NCBI GenBank assembly: GCA_949285935.1
Contig: CASEAH010000102.1
Location: 1 to 39,031 of the forward strand
Length of the DNA: 39,031 nucleotides
Source of the DNA: an uncultured Oscillospiraceae bacterium
GTDB taxonomy: Bacteria > Bacillota > Clostridia > Oscillospirales > Ruminococcaceae
Direction of reading: 5' to 3'
A program made the translations under genes and the position numbers. Below, one piece after another: positions 17,501 to 25,487 of this stretch. The notes beneath the pieces are model-generated. The model was not told the DNA's origin, ran no database searches, and saw only the letters and a list, made by a program, of their open reading frames with translations. How positions within the stretch are numbered: the first letter of the stretch is position 1; the number at the start of each line of letters is the position of its first letter.

Positions 17501-20500
17501 TAGCGTTTGCGGCAAAGGCCAGGCCCGCGATCTCCTCCCCCGTGTCGTCCAGAACATTTCCGGCCTGTATTTCCAGCGTACCGCCGGAGATGGTAATTTG
17601 TTTATCACACGCAATACCGGTGTTCATCAGTGCTAATTTTCCCTCAGAGTTCCCAACGATCCGGAAATCTCCGGTTTGAACAGAGAGCCGTCCCCCGCTG
17701 ATAGAAAATTCATCAGCGTGTACTCCTCCAACAGCTCCTTTCAGTTCTTCACCAGCAGAAGCAATGTGGGTGACACGGCCGATCTGAGATTCCACTTCAC
17801 CGCCGGAGATCTTCAGCTGATTACCGGTCAGACCCAATACTGCTCCATGGGTGGACCTATCACCTATCTGAACGCGGAGCTTGCCGCCGCGAATTTCCAA
17901 GGTATCCCCCTGGACGGCGGAAATCTCCTGTGCGTATTCCCCTCCTGTGGCTTCTATTGCTCCATTCTCAAGGAGAAAAGTTTCACAGCCAATTCCGATA
18001 GAACCATAATTTCCTTCGCCGCCTGCGGCGTACAGCTGTGCAGCGGCATTTTTGACGGCGACGGAATTGGCATGGATGCCGACGCTGTTACCCTCTGACT
18101 TACCGCCTTTTAAAATAAGGGTCACGTCTTCTACGGACACCGCTCCGTCGGCATTCATGATGCCGGCGCTGAAATTATGATCCGCCTGGCCGCCTGTGGC
18201 TTCCAGAGAACCTCCGCCCTGGAATACCATGTTTCCGTCCACCAGACAGAAACCAATACTGTCGCCTTCTTCCAATGAATCTGCGGCGGTCGCCTTGTTT
18301 TTGCCCAACAGCACCACTGTCAGGTCGCCTTCGGCATATACAGCCGCATTATCCTGGGGCCTTTGCGGATTGACACCGGGAACGCCGGTGATGTTGGCGT
18401 TCCGCATGGTCAGGGTGGAGTTTTCAAACCGGAGATTCCAGTTGTCCTCCTCCCCATAATCCGGCTGCAGGGTTACAGCTCCGGCAGCGTCGGTGGTGGC
18501 ATAAGCAGGGCTATTTTCGCTGCCAAGGGTCACGCCTCCTGCTACAACCTTTTGGGCACTGAGTTTTTCAAACACCATAGTCAGCTGGGTGTCGCCGCTG
18601 GGGGTAAAGGTATATTCAGCCTCACTGCTCAGCTGCTCACCCGTGGCATCCTGCCAGTGCAGGAAGGCGTATCTCTCATTGGCAGAAGCGGTCAAGGTGA
18701 TGGATTTTCCCTGGGTTACATACCACTGAGAGACCGGCTGCCCGGTGGTGGAGAGGAGCGCCTGTCCCCCTGCCTCCGGGTCGCTGCCAACGGTGATGGT
18801 ATAGGTTTTGGGGATGACAATGGCGCAATCGACGCTGTTGCCTCCGTTCATTTTGACAGTGACCACAGCATCCTGCCCCTGGGTAAGGCCATTGAGCCAC
18901 TGACCGGACAGTGTGATGGTTGCGGTATTGCCATCCTGTTTGACGGAGTAAAGGGAATTGCTCAGGGATGTACCGTTATGTACAAGGCCGGCGGGGACAT
19001 ATCCATCGGCGCTGGAAACCTGGAAGGATACGCTGCCGGTGTTTCTGTCGTAGGTGACTGGAGAAGTGACCACCCAGTTGCTGTCCACAGAATAGATGGC
19101 TTTCACCACACCGCTGCTGTAGTAACTGCCATGGACGTTGATGTTTGCGTCATAGCAGCCGGCGGCAAGATCAGAAGCGGGCTGGACGCTGAAGACAGCC
19201 TCCGCGCCACGGGCAAGGGTCGCTTTACCGTCGGAAAAGCCGCTGACAGCCTCAATCACATAGTTTTCACAATAGGGCAGGCTGACCGTTACCTCATAGT
19301 CGCCGGTGTTCCGGACAGTGGCCTGCTGTGCCGGTACAGGCTGGCCTTTGATGACGGTGCCGAAATCCATTTGGGTGGGAGTGACCGAGATGGTGCAGGT
19401 GCCGTCAATGGGCTGGATGCGGTCGGCAAATTTTTGCCACACATCAGCGGTCCGGTATCGCTCCAATGATTCCAACGGAACATAAACCGTGGTGTTTTGC
19501 GGAAAGAAATATTTAATTGTCGGCGGGTTTTCCGCCAGGCAAACCACCGTCTTGAGACTGGTACAATCAGAGAAGTCACCCCATGACATATCCACAATGG
19601 TTTTGGGCAGCGTGACAGAAGTAAGTTTGGTGCAGTTGTAAAAGGAGTTATTAATAACAGTGACGCCCTCCGGAATAATGATGGAAGTAATTTTTTGGTT
19701 GTTATTGAAAGCGTTGTGAGCGATCTCTGTGATCCGGTATTTTCCATTGACACCGCCGGTCAGATCCAAATCGCCGGAAAAATCCTGGTTTTTAGCAATT
19801 ATGATGTTGGTCCCGGTGCCGGACTCAATGTACGCATTAAGGCTGACGCCGTCCCGGTTGGTGAGCTTCTTGGTCTCGGGATCAAAGGTCCAGACGGCGT
19901 TTCCGTCCGGTACCACATCGCCCAGACAGATATCGTCCCAATCGGCGGTTTCCCCGGCGCAGACCGGACAGCTGTAATCCACGCTCCCCTCCTTGCAGCG
20001 GGTGGAGCAGGTGCATTTCCATTCCTTAACGAGATCAGCATGGCTGCCAAACGCCTTCTGGTAGGCTTCCACAGCCCCCACCGGCACATAGATATGCTTC
20101 AGCTCATGGCAGTTGAAGAAGGGGTCCGTACCCAGCGCCGGGGGTTGAGAACCCAGGAAGTGAACAGCGATCATGTTGATATTGTTGAAAACACCGTCTC
20201 CCAATGTTTTCAGGCCGGCAGGCAGCGTGACGCTGTTGAAGCTGCAGCTATCAAAGCCACCCTCTCCAATGGTTTTAAGTGTCGAAGGCATGGTGATGCT
20301 GGTCAGATTGTTGCAGGCGAAAAAGGCGTATTCACCAACAACTTCGACCCCTTCCGGCAGTGCCAGTTCTGTCAGAGCGGTTCTCTCAAAGGCTCTCGTT
20401 CCGATTTCGGTGACGGTATTGTTTTCCGGCCAGTTGATGGTTTCAGTGCTCCGCAATTACTGAACATACCGTCCGGTATGCTTGTGACGCCTTCCTCCAC

Positions 20501-21208
20501 TGTAACTGTAGAAAGATTTCTACAGAAAGTAAAAATATAGCTGTCCAAAGAAACGCCACTGGGAATTGTGACGCTGGTGAGGAGGCCACAGCTTCCAAAG
20601 GCATTCATTTCTATTGCTCTCAGGCTTTTGGGGAAATTAACGCTGTTCAGCGATGAGGATTGAAAAGCCTCTCCTCCGATGTTGGTCAGCGTGTCGGGAA
20701 AAACGACCGAGGTGAGCTTACTTGACTGGAACGCCCTGTATCCAATCGCCGTCAAAACATATCTGTTTCCCTCTCTATCGGAAATACCGCCGGTCAGATC
20801 CAGGGTTGAAAGAGAAATCTCCCTGTTCCCGTTAATGGTCAGGTTTCCGCTGCCATCGTCTGTGACATTGTAAAGGGTGATATGGTCATCCGAGGTGAGG
20901 GTATGCGCCTGAGGATCATAGGTCCAGCGGGTGCTGGGCGCCGGTTCCCCCAGGCATACCTCTTCCAGCACGACCCCTTCCGCCGAGCAGACGGGGCACT
21001 GGGAATTGATGGCCCCCTCGGTGCAGCGGGTGTCGCAAACACATTCCAGCGGGGCGGAAGCGCCCACGGGAAGTTCCTCTTTTTCTGGTGTGCCGGCGCT
21101 TTGGCCGATGACGATGCTTTCTGTTCCTTCCTGAGCCGAGGCCGTGACGGGAACCATCGTCAGCACCATGCAGGCTGCAATGAGCAGGCTGATGATCCTT
21201 TTTCTCAT
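14599..21208 (-). pseudogene. giant BspA-like leucine-rich surface protein, broken by two 1-base deletions
   Basis: Read through two frameshifts this is one gene of about 2200 codons. ATG 21208 follows GGAAGGAG by 8 nt. A signal peptide (MRKRIISLLIAACMVLTMV, cut near ASAQ) is followed by two copies of a module: a Cys-rich CxCxxxC...CPVC motif, a WTYDP-type strand and BspA-type leucine-rich repeats. Then come a B-repeat-like segment, a beta-helix-like region, MBG/YDG and Ig-like repeats, and a C-terminal helix with tail YKRRKAG. No LPXTG is present. Frames break near 20441-20443 and 15411-15414. At both places adding one A to a short A-run on the coding strand restores conserved sequence (ALKTINWP; GGKTWFPATKENF). 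Likely a cell-surface adhesin; present as three open segments. Confidence 0.85.
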
Positions 21209-21384
21209 TTCTTTTTCTCCTTCCAAAGATTACAGGGGGTATCCACACTGTCTTTCATGATTTCAAGCAGCTCCATGAGGCTTGAAAAAGGCCTGGGGTT
21301 CTCCGATGGGGGAGATCAGACAAAGCCCTGCCACTCACTGTACTGCGTTCCGGTAATGGTGATTTTCAGGGTTTGTTCTTTCAT
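21205..21384 (-). pseudogene. small cytosolic-type protein gene with internal TGA
   Basis: A 60-codon frame from ATG 21384 to TGA 21205 is interrupted by TGA at 21316-21318 (codon 23). It reads MKEQTLKITITGTQYSEWQGFV, stop, then SPPSENPRPFSSLMELLEIMKDSV (split in two pieces here). With Trp at the stop it matches, from memory, a family of short clostridial proteins with WQG...W...F.S..ELL. AGGAGG lies 10 nt upstream of the ATG. It overlaps the preceding stop (ATGA) and the start of the surface protein (ATGA), so it bridges both by coupled translation. One G-to-A change from TGG would explain the stop. Confidence 0.55.
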
Positions 21385-21713
21385 AACGGCTCGTCCTCCT
21401 TTCCGGAGCCGGTGTTTTTCCGCCGTTTTTCCTGAAAACGGACGCAGAGAATGGTGATGATCACCGCCGCTATGAAGGCGAGAAGCCCCACCATGATATA
21501 TCCTCCCACATCTTCATGAAGCAGGACTGCGCCGTACATACCGGATATTTCAGCGGGAAAATGGACATTTTTTGTGTTCAGCGCTTCCACCAGCAGCCCG
21601 AAACAGACCAGACACGCTTCCGAAAGACCCCAGATGATCTGTTTTTCCTGTTTCATGCGCAGTTGTCTTGCCCGCTGCTTGACCAGTGTGATGCGCGTTT
21701 GGGCGTCATACAC
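21381..21713 (-). CDS. small two-helix membrane protein, paralogue of 23120-23485
   Basis: The 110-residue product has an N-terminal basic helix (RITLVKQRARQLR), one membrane segment near residues 28-45 and a second near 70-92 (GGYIMVGLLAFIAAVII), then a basic tail. The same layout occurs in the sigma-operon protein at 23120-23485 (RFRAVKNRAAQIE ... GYVIVGLLSFVLG), so the two are paralogues. The start is GTG 21713, 8 nt after GGAAGGAGG. The operon continues into the small gene and the surface protein with ATGA overlaps. It may have a regulatory or envelope role; no family name can be given. Confidence 0.75.
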   Translation of the reverse strand: MYDAQTRITLVKQRARQLRMKQEKQIIWGLSEACLVCFGLLVEALNTKNVHFPAEISGMYGAVLLHEDVGGYIMVGLLAFIAAVIITILCVRFQEKRRKNTGSGKEDEPL

Positions 21714-21810
21714 GCCTAAAACCTCCTTCCTTCCATGGGGTGATATATTTCCATATATTTAGGTACAAAAAATTCCAAAAACTCTCACCCGGAAAATAAA
21801 TTTTTTTAAA

Positions 21811-21853
21811 AAAATTGCGGCCAAACAGACAGTCTGTTCAGCCGCAATTTTTG
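21811..21853 (-). terminator. intrinsic terminator of the sigma-factor operon
   Basis: AAAATTGCGGC (21811-21821) pairs with GCCGCAATTTTT (21841-21852), with an inner AACAGAC/GTCTGTT stem. On the minus strand the stem is followed by TTTTTTT. It lies directly after the PrsW stop codon. Confidence 0.85.
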
Positions 21854-21858
21854 CAGGA

Positions 21859-22503
21859 TCATTGTTCTGTGGATTTTGGTTTGAGAAAAATGTGTTTCAC
21901 CACTTTGTTTCCAACGGTACACAACAGAATGCTGGCTACCGGCAGAGCATAGGCGATATACTGTACCTGCCCTTCATAAGCGATCAGCAGATTATAAATG
22001 GCATGAAAAATGATGGAAGTGCCCAGCAGTCCCATGGTTCCCGCTGCCCTCAGCCATCCCCGCTGCCAGACATAGGCAAGGCCATAACCGATAATAGCGC
22101 CGCAGACGATATGCATAGCGCCGGTGCCAAACCCCCGGACAAGAAGGAACTCCAGATTTTCCACCCCATGCTCGATGAGGTAACAGATATTTTCAAAGGT
22201 GGCAAAACCCGCCGCAATGGTCAGAACCGCAGACTTGATCTCCCGGGGTTTCGGCTCAAATATGGCCAGATAAAACAGCAGCGGCAGAAGCTTCATGACT
22301 TCCTCTACTACCGGAGCGATCTCGGCTGTGGCGTTGAAGGCACTGGCATCGTAGCAAGCGACCAAAAAGGTGTTCACATAGTCGGACAGCATGCAGGAGC
22401 CCATTCCGCCAAAGGAAAAGAGGAAAAAGCGCAGGTACCCTCTTCCCAGGCACAAAGCCGTCAGCAGCAGGGGCGCGGCAATGCAGACAAAAAACATTCT
22501 CAA
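21859..22503 (-). CDS. prsW: PrsW-family intramembrane metalloprotease
   Basis: This 214-residue membrane protein shows the PrsW signature: VVEEVMK (EExxK), FATFENICYL (FEN) and a late conserved histidine in FHAIYNLL, spread over about seven membrane helices. PrsW in Bacillus cleaves the anti-sigma factor RsiW and so activates SigW. Here it is the last gene of a four-gene operon that begins with a sigma factor and holds a small membrane protein in the second position, where an anti-sigma factor would be expected. That pathway is inferred from order. The start is 6 bp after the preceding stop, and a strong terminator follows. Confidence 0.85.
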   Translation of the reverse strand: MRMFFVCIAAPLLLTALCLGRGYLRFFLFSFGGMGSCMLSDYVNTFLVACYDASAFNATAEIAPVVEEVMKLLPLLFYLAIFEPKPREIKSAVLTIAAGFATFENICYLIEHGVENLEFLLVRGFGTGAMHIVCGAIIGYGLAYVWQRGWLRAAGTMGLLGTSIIFHAIYNLLIAYEGQVQYIAYALPVASILLCTVGNKVVKHIFLKPKSTEQ

Positions 22504-22509
22504 TATAAA

Positions 22510-23142
22510 TCACAGGTCCACCGCCTTTTTCACTCCGGGCAATAAGAAGAGAAGCTCGGCCGACAGTGTCATATCGATCCAGAAATACGGGTTGCTCCAG
22601 GTATCGCTCACCCAGGGGTAGCTGGAAAGCCAAAGACAGTTTTCCAGTACCACAAAGAGGAGTACCGCCCCATGAAAGAGCAATTTATTTCCCGGTTGTC
22701 CTTTTTTGTCTTTCCAGTAAGCGATTCCCCGGATGGCCTTCCAGACAATGGCAATCAGCAAACTGTACACAATAAGGTTATAGAAAAGTTCACCGATGGA
22801 GATGAAATAGATCATCAGGGGAATACCAAACGCCAGGGCCAGCCATGAAGCACGGCACCGAAAAGCTTGTTCTCCCGGGTCTGAAAGGGTGTACTGCAGC
22901 AGATACAGAAAAAGGTAACAGGCAATCCATGCCATCTCAGAGACATAAAACATCGGGGGCGAATCGGTAATAAGCAGGGTATAGAGCATCCAATAAAGGG
23001 ATGCCATCATAAAGCTGCTGTAAAAGCAGGCGAGAATAAAATACGCCTGTTTCCGGCTGTAATAATACCATGCACCGGCGGCACAGCCTCCCGCCAGCAT
23101 TGCCAGCACCTGCAAAAGATTATCTATGAGCTCCGGAGTCAT
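22510..23142 (-). CDS. polytopic membrane protein of the sigma operon
   Basis: The 210-residue product, starting MTPELIDNLLQVL, has about seven hydrophobic segments (for example AMLAGGCAAGAWYYY, ILACFYSSFMMASLYWML, LLFHGAVLLFVVLENCLWL). No catalytic motif is recognised. ATG 23142 has GAGG 8 nt upstream; it overlaps the end of the preceding gene by 23 bp. It sits between the putative anti-sigma-like protein and PrsW, so it may sense envelope state or assist cleavage. This is a guess from position. Confidence 0.75.
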   Translation of the reverse strand: MTPELIDNLLQVLAMLAGGCAAGAWYYYSRKQAYFILACFYSSFMMASLYWMLYTLLITDSPPMFYVSEMAWIACYLFLYLLQYTLSDPGEQAFRCRASWLALAFGIPLMIYFISIGELFYNLIVYSLLIAIVWKAIRGIAYWKDKKGQPGNKLLFHGAVLLFVVLENCLWLSSYPWVSDTWSNPYFWIDMTLSAELLFLLPGVKKAVDL

Positions 23143-23485
23143 GATTTTCACCTCGGTTCTCCTCTTTGGCTGTCTGGCTCCAACGGCGAAGATGGATGCA
23201 CAGAAGCGTTGTACAGGTACCCAGAACAAAGGACAGCAGGCCAACGATGACATAGCCTGTGGCAACGCCGCTGAAAATGCTCCCTGCCGCTTCCAGCCCG
23301 ACATCATCCGTTGGGACGAACCCGGTCACTGCGGAAGGCAGCACATGGGAGATCACCACGATCATTGCCAGGCAGGATGCCACGGATAAAACAGACAACG
23401 CCTGTGCCTGCCGCCATCTTTTTTTCTGTTCTATCTGTGCAGCACGATTTTTCACCGCACGGAAACGTTCCTCATTACTCCGCAT
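23120..23485 (-). CDS. small two-helix membrane protein, candidate anti-sigma partner
   Basis: The 121-residue product starts MRSNEERFRAVKNRAAQIEQ, then carries membrane helices at about 35-55 (ALSVLSVASCLAMIVVISH) and 80-105 (GYVIVGLLSFVLGTCTTLL). The basic N-terminus would face the cytoplasm. GGAAGG lies 8 nt before ATG 23485. The start overlaps the sigma-factor stop by 11 bp, the usual place for a membrane anti-sigma factor cleaved by PrsW. It lacks a zinc-binding anti-sigma motif. A paralogue lies at 21381-21713 in front of the surface protein. Confidence 0.75.
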   Translation of the reverse strand: MRSNEERFRAVKNRAAQIEQKKRWRQAQALSVLSVASCLAMIVVISHVLPSAVTGFVPTDDVGLEAAGSIFSGVATGYVIVGLLSFVLGTCTTLLCIHLRRWSQTAKEENRGENHDSGAHR

Positions 23486-23967
23486 TTGTAATGCCTTCCC
23501 TTTCCAACAGACCCCGCAGGCTCTGCTTTCCACGATAAACCATATTGGTGATTTGCTTGATGCTTTTGCCCATAATCTGACCAGCCTGGGAATAACTCAT
23601 TTCCTCAAAGTAAACCAGATAAAGGGCTTCCCGGTATTCGTCATTCAGCTGTTCCATACACAAATGCAGCAGACGATTGCGTTCCTTCGTTTTGATCACT
23701 TCTTCGATCAAAGTCTCGCTTTCCGGTTCCTTGTCCATGTCCTCAAAGCTGAAACAGGGATGCTTCCGGCCCTTGTGCCGCAGCGCCATATTGCGGGCGG
23801 ATTTGTACAGGTAAGCGAACACCTCGATCATCAGGTCTTCCGCCTCATGAACATCATGGACATAACCGTTGATATATAGGGCCAGAGTTGCCGTACTGCC
23901 CAATCAATTCTTTCAGCCCCGATTCATCCCCATCCAGATAGCGGCGGTATAAGATTTCATCTTTCAT
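23475..23967 (-). pseudogene. sigma-70 family (ECF-like) sigma factor with N-terminal frameshift
   Basis: The main frame gives sigma region 2 (ALYINGYVHDVHEAEDLMIE) and region 4 (LNDEYREALYLVYFEEMSYSQ, then IKQITNMVYRGKQSLR). ATG 23967, 8 nt after GGAGG, opens an N-terminus MKDEILYRRYLDGDE that runs LIGQYG and then falls out of frame near 23885-23895. Total length 493 nt leaves one base too many, so one extra base in this zone explains the break; the intact protein would be 163 residues. From memory of the family, about 15 residues between EVFA and YLYKSARN in region 2 are also missing. It heads an operon with a membrane protein, a polytopic protein and PrsW. Confidence 0.8.
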
Positions 23968-24042
23968 TTATACCGCCTCCTGCCAATCATCATATCAGCT
24001 CTACCTGTCAGCAGATGATTTCAGTTCTTTGTACAGTCTATT

Positions 24043-24270
24043 TTATTCATTTCTCAGCATGTTTTCAAGCTGATAAAAGAATCCTTCATGAACAAACAAG
24101 ACCACAGCATCATTTTTCAGTTCCATTGCCGGGGAAATCTTTTCGGGTATAACACAGTCCAGCAACACGCCTTCATCCCCGGGAAATATCTTCCGTAGCT
24201 CTGACAAGCAGCTGAGCACCTGTCTTTTCTGCCAACCGGGCAGGTGCTGTCTCAGAACAGACTGCATCAA
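24043..24270 (-). CDS. hypothetical protein, possibly a truncated gene
   Basis: The frame encodes 75 residues, from a poor start (TTG/ATG near 24267-24270) to LENMLRNE at the end. The same frame stays open to about 24312 without a start codon and with plausible residues (DGRKGLAKGTEPLYLM), suggesting a gene that has lost its 5' end. No ribosome site is present at usual distance. Product unrecognised. It lies upstream of the sigma operon in the same direction, next to the AT-rich scar. Confidence 0.35.
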   Translation of the reverse strand: MMQSVLRQHLPGWQKRQVLSCLSELRKIFPGDEGVLLDCVIPEKISPAMELKNDAVVLFVHEGFFYQLENMLRNE

Positions 24271-24470
24271 ATAAAGAGGTTCTGTTCCTTTGGCAAGGCC
24301 CTTTCGTCCATCTATGCTTCAAAATAATGCCGGGCGCCAATTTTTTTCATGCCCCTTTGTTTTCCTGTTTATAACGCAGCTCTATACTTGAAAAGCATGG
24401 ATTTTCCTAATATATCTTTATAGAATATTTCATTGTGCATGCAGAACTGTAGGACATAAAAATATATTAA

Positions 24471-24647
24471 AAAATTGAAATAATTGCTCGTATTACCGGG
24501 AATATCGGACATATTACAGAAAACTCTTTGATACCTTGGAAAGATCATAGAGAATTGAATGAGCCGCCTCGTACAGATTCAACTTTGTACTACTCTGGTT
24601 TAGAGGCTATAGCAGCAGTGATTTTTCAGCAAAAGGATAACATATGA
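24471..24647 (+). pseudogene. 58-codon fragment of an unidentified protein
   Basis: An open frame without a start codon reads IARITGNIGHITENSL then PWKDHRELNEPPRTD and ends FQQKDNI. Residue use looks like real protein. Its TGA overlaps an ATG (ATGA at 24644). It is the tail of a gene whose front is missing. Confidence 0.35.
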
Positions 24648-24711
24648 GAAAAGTAAAAGTATGCTATAACAAGAACGCATACTTTACAAAGGATAAAGAA
24701 AGGAGGATCTG

Positions 24712-24816
24712 ATGTCCACCGACAAGTTTACATCAAAGGATTTTTTGACATTTATAAGGGTACTAAGACTGTCTAAACTGATGAAAAATTTCAACAATAC
24801 GAGGGGAAAAGTTTGA
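24712..24816 (+). CDS. 34-residue small protein, unknown
   Basis: MSTDKFTSKDFLTFIRVLRL and a basic tail NNTRGKV. AAAGGAGGATCTG gives an excellent ribosome site, and TGATG couples it to the preceding 22-codon frame. The product could be a translated remnant or a true small peptide. Confidence 0.3.
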   Translation: MSTDKFTSKDFLTFIRVLRLSKLMKNFNNTRGKV

Positions 24817-24923
24817 CCATCAGTCAGGTGAAATAAATTTCGCCAAAACAAAAAGAGACACAGTTTGCAGATCTCTGGCAGAATGAAGTTGCGATACAAA
24901 CATTCGAAAGAAGACGGCAAACT

Positions 24924-25345
24924 ATGTCCAAGAAGATTGTACAGCGAAACGAGAAAGTGATCAAGGAACAGCTCAAGGAGTGGGTGCGCGGCAGTGTAGA
25001 GAAAACTCTCAATAAACTGATGGAGACTGGAGCAGAGAAGCTGACCCAGTCCGCTCGGTATGGGTGTAATGAGCAGCACCAAGACTACCGCAGCGGCCCC
25101 TACAACCCCAACCTTACCACCTCCGGGAATGCCGCCCTCAAGGCGGCCAGTCTTCTTTTGAGACCGCCATCATTGAGGGGTACCGGCGCTGGAGGAGCAG
25201 CGTGGAAGAGGCCTTCATTGAGATGTACCTGGCCGGAGTGTCTGTCCGGCGTGTGGGAGACCTTACCGAGGTCCTATGGGGCAGCAAGGCCTCTCCCTCC
25301 ACCATCAGTGAGCTGAACAAAAGAGCGGCGGGCATGTGGCCATAA
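24924..25345 (+). mobile_element. degraded IS256-family transposase remnant
   Basis: Two frames together match the N-terminal half of an IS256/mutator transposase. The first gives EKLTQSARYGCNEQHQDYRSG and PNLTTSGN (family: ERxxxRxDYRxGxYxRxLxTTxG). After an indel near 25130-25155 the second gives SSFETAIIEGYRRW, VEEAFIEMYLAGVSVRRVGD and LWGSKASPSTISELNK, ending TAA 25343-25345. The catalytic DDE core and the rest are absent. Terminal inverted repeats were not found. It is a dead insertion sequence fragment. Confidence 0.8.
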
Positions 25346-25487
25346 AAAATTATTTTATTTCCGGCATCCCCTTATTATATGAGTGTTTTTCTTCCCTCCT
25401 CTTTGTCAATGCTATGAGAGGCAGCAAACTTAATAAAGCGGGACGGTCCCGCCTTGATGCCTCTGCTGCGGTAAGGAGGAAAGAAAA

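Larger units (their letters stand above)
24300..24923. other. AT-rich island of foreign character
   Basis: Composition changes sharply to A/T-rich here compared with flanking genes. It contains three short plus-strand frames joined by stop-start overlaps: 24471-24647, 24644-24712 (22 codons) and 24712-24816. No product is recognised. It directly precedes the transposase remnant. Confidence 0.55.

Noticed and set aside
15393-17636. A 747-codon open frame on the plus strand
   Set aside because: It lies antisense to the surface protein gene, which has clear repeat domains; the plus-strand frame has none.
11416-21384. Use of TGA as a Trp codon (alternative genetic code)
   Set aside because: TGA is the genuine stop of many intact genes in the window, including ATGA overlaps at 8421, 30762, 33857 and 37478.
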